64,000 nucleotides of DNA from Mesorhizobium escarrei (GTDB lineage: Bacteria; Pseudomonadota; Alphaproteobacteria; Rhizobiales; Rhizobiaceae): positions 157,843 to 221,842 of the forward strand of contig NZ_CAKXZT010000152.1 of the NCBI RefSeq assembly GCF_935825525.1, given 5' to 3'. Under the pieces are notes generated by a model. The model saw only the letters and a program-made list of their open reading frames with translations, searched no databases and had not been told where the DNA came from. A program made the translations under genes and the position numbers. This document shows, piece by piece, positions 62,925 to 64,000 of this stretch (position 1 is its first letter; every line of letters begins with the position of its first letter).

Positions 62925-63503
62925 TCAGCTCGGCCCTGGCTGCCCGCTGATCCGACCAATATCTTCCAGAACAGAACGGATTTGTGGCCAGGGAAACTCG
63001 GCATCGCCTTTCGACGGCTGTCCTTCCCTGAGTATGGCATCAAGCTTCGCTGCCACACCGACAAGGGAGATAGCTGGCGTTTTCGACAATTCTTCAAGCA
63101 ACGCCTCTGCCCGATCGGCTGCCTCACTTTCAGCGCGCAACGTGGCGGAATACCCGATCGCCCGGTCGCAGACATCCCAGCGCGCCTGATGGGCCGTCAA
63201 ATCGACCTCGGCCTTTGCGCTGACCGCCGGGTCGACAGAACCGACGCAGAGCACATCGCGAAATGCCTCATGTGAAGGCGGCGTAGCGGTCCCATCAACT
63301 GACAATCGGGGCAACACTGTGGGAAAGCCGACTTCGTCTACGAGCTTCCGCTCCAGACGCTGCTGCTCGCGGCTCAACCGATCGGTCTCTTCATGAGCAG
63401 CTTGCCATTCGCGCCAAATTTCAACGGCAGCGTCGGTTGTTGCGCGAAATAGTCCCCTGCGGATGACGGAAGGCAAAGTCGTGCTATTGTCGGAATCAGC
63501 CAT
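62925..63503 (-). CDS. Conserved-looking hypothetical protein
   Basis: A 192-residue protein. The N-terminus (MADSDNSTTLPSVIRRGLF) is followed by a helical region with TDRLSREQQRLERKLVDEV at about 40 and EVDLTAHQARWDVCDRAIGYSATLRAES (in parts) at about 100. The C-terminus KLDAILREGQPSKGDAEFPWPQIRSVLEDI resembles tails of proteins I recall near rhizobial ICE genes. The ATG follows GGAG at 12 bp. Function unknown. The XRE gene is 100 bp downstream in the same direction. Confidence 0.78.
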   Translation of the reverse strand: MADSDNSTTLPSVIRRGLFRATTDAAVEIWREWQAAHEETDRLSREQQRLERKLVDEVGFPTVLPRLSVDGTATPPSHEAFRDVLCVGSVDPAVSAKAEVDLTAHQARWDVCDRAIGYSATLRAESEAADRAEALLEELSKTPAISLVGVAAKLDAILREGQPSKGDAEFPWPQIRSVLEDIGRISGQPGPS

Positions 63504-63591
63504 GATCCGAGCTCCAAACAGCTTGGGTTGTGGTCAGGCCGAGCGACGTGTTCGAGCACGTCGGTCGGCTGCAAGCGCGAACCACAAATTA

Positions 63592-63616
63592 CGTACATAC
63601 CGTACATTACGGACAT
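63592..63616. promoter_or_regulatory. Three 9-bp-spaced CGTACAT/CGGACAT repeats (RHH operator candidate)
   Basis: CGTACAT at 63592-63598, CGTACAT at 63601-63607 and CGGACAT at 63610-63616, each 9 bp apart. They lie between the divergent 192-residue gene and the RHH gene, ending 5 bp before the RHH start codon. Tandem short direct repeats of this kind are typical binding sites for CopG/Omega-like proteins. Confidence 0.6.
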
Positions 63617-63621
63617 AGCCA

Positions 63622-63789
63622 TTGTCAAACACGCCCGATCCTGTTGATAACAAAACTGAGCGCTTCGAACTCCGGCTCTCGAGTGACTTGCTTGCTCGCG
63701 TTGACGAATGGCGCCGCAATCAGCCCGATCTTCCCACTAGATCGGAGGCGTTCCGCCGACTGGTGGAGGCTGGTCTAGCCTCTAAGTAA
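63622..63789 (+). CDS. Ribbon-helix-helix (Arc/CopG-type) small protein
   Basis: 55 residues beginning at TTG 63622 and ending at TAA 63787-63789. The predicted ribbon is KTERFELRLSSDLLARVDEW; the helices are RRNQPDLPTRSEAFRRLVEAGL, with the classic S-E-A-x-R-x-L ending. The short length is typical of an antitoxin or copy-control RHH protein. An in-frame TAG at 63616-63618 lies just before the start, so no earlier start exists. Repeats immediately upstream support autoregulation. No toxin gene is visible on the available 3' side. Confidence 0.75.
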   Translation: MSNTPDPVDNKTERFELRLSSDLLARVDEWRRNQPDLPTRSEAFRRLVEAGLASK

Positions 63790-64000
63790 CTGACGGCTCA
63801 GCAAACTGGACGCCGCGGCGGACAAAATGAGGTTCACGGATATCCCGGCGAACATCCGCAATGGAGCGGTCAATATCGTCGGCAGAAGAGCGTCCGAAGA
63901 GGGCTGTCGGCGGCTCCGTCGTGGGAACGAAAAAAGAAGAGAAGCAGAACTTTCGTGTGCGATTTTTGCACACAACATGTAACCGGGGCAAAACCGGTGG
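63790..64000. other. Window end, no supported gene
   Basis: Several short frames overlap on both strands. None is convincing as a coding sequence in the available length. A 51-codon plus-strand frame from 63827 is the best candidate. Confidence 0.4.

Noticed and set aside
1..64000. CRISPR arrays, full insertion sequences and rRNA genes
   Set aside because: No regularly spaced repeats, no intact transposase and no rRNA motifs were seen on either strand.

Overview
The window is GC-rich alphaproteobacterial chromosome, most likely Mesorhizobium or a close relative in the Rhizobiales. The evidence is a phosphatidylcholine synthase gene (pcs), an IalB-type protein, a GcrA-like fragment, a MoaA/MobB pair, and several copies of intergenic palindromic elements of a kind I associate with Mesorhizobium genomes. 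Most of the window is ordinary core and transport genes. The right end (about 55.9-64.0 kb) is a decayed accessory region.

Layout. 0-3.8 kb: a leftward BMP-type nucleoside/sugar ABC importer with ATGA-coupled genes. 4-8.7 kb: quinone oxidoreductase, pcs, a DUF1326/DUF2182 pair and a divergent UbiH-like flavin hydroxylase. 8.9-15.5 kb: hspQ, a strong terminator, an IalB-family protein, an oligopeptide-type binding protein, a FrnE/DsbA-like oxidoreductase and an SbmA/YddA-type ABC exporter. 15.8-20.2 kb: a lone 1472-residue secreted multidomain protein (SH3 plus LprI-like domains), bracketed by an imperfect 31-bp direct repeat. 20.4-24.2 kb: gor, a DUF2059 gene, rpiA, gph and tRNA-Val(CAC). After the tRNA comes about 1.1 kb of degraded DNA holding only a GcrA-tail-like ORF. 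26.2-30.7 kb: a complete sugar ABC importer. 31-36 kb: an L,D-transpeptidase, an alpha/beta hydrolase with a TetR fragment at its 3' end, a MarR regulator with two operator-like palindromes, a flavin oxidase-family protein and a DUF971 protein. 36-38.8 kb: moaA behind a ModE-like box, an EamA transporter and mobB. 39-46.9 kb: an amino-acid ABC importer lacking its ATPase gene, a beta-hydroxyacid dehydrogenase, AlkD-like and GNAT genes, a DUF3299 protein, an Lrp regulator, a uracil-DNA glycosylase family protein, a GST and a nuclease. 47-55.9 kb: a histidine kinase, a Tat-type FAD oxidase, cobT, a DUF1289 protein, an aspartic protease, an SDR gene, a broken SDR next to an AraC regulator, and dusA.

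Right-hand accessory region. Next to the 5' end of dusA is a tyrosine integrase carrying an in-frame TAA at codon 15. This fits a dead dusA-type integrative element. Beyond it are a small tail-anchored peptide, a 1013-residue multi-pass membrane protein with a C-terminal patatin lipase domain, two decayed ICE/plasmid-type genes (one with two frameshifts, one a DUF2958 gene with a degraded end at a G10 tract), the 3' half of a tRNA-Arg(ACG) (probably an att scar), an XRE regulator, a conserved-looking hypothetical protein, and a 55-residue ribbon-helix-helix gene preceded by three 9-bp iterated repeats.

Functional links. The three importers, gor, GST and FrnE, moaA/mobB, and DUF1326/DUF2182/pcs form recognisable modules. 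The parts with least explanation are the 1472-residue envelope protein, the membrane patatin in the integrase-marked region, and the RHH gene with its repeats. All family assignments come from reading the translated sequence. No database search was possible.
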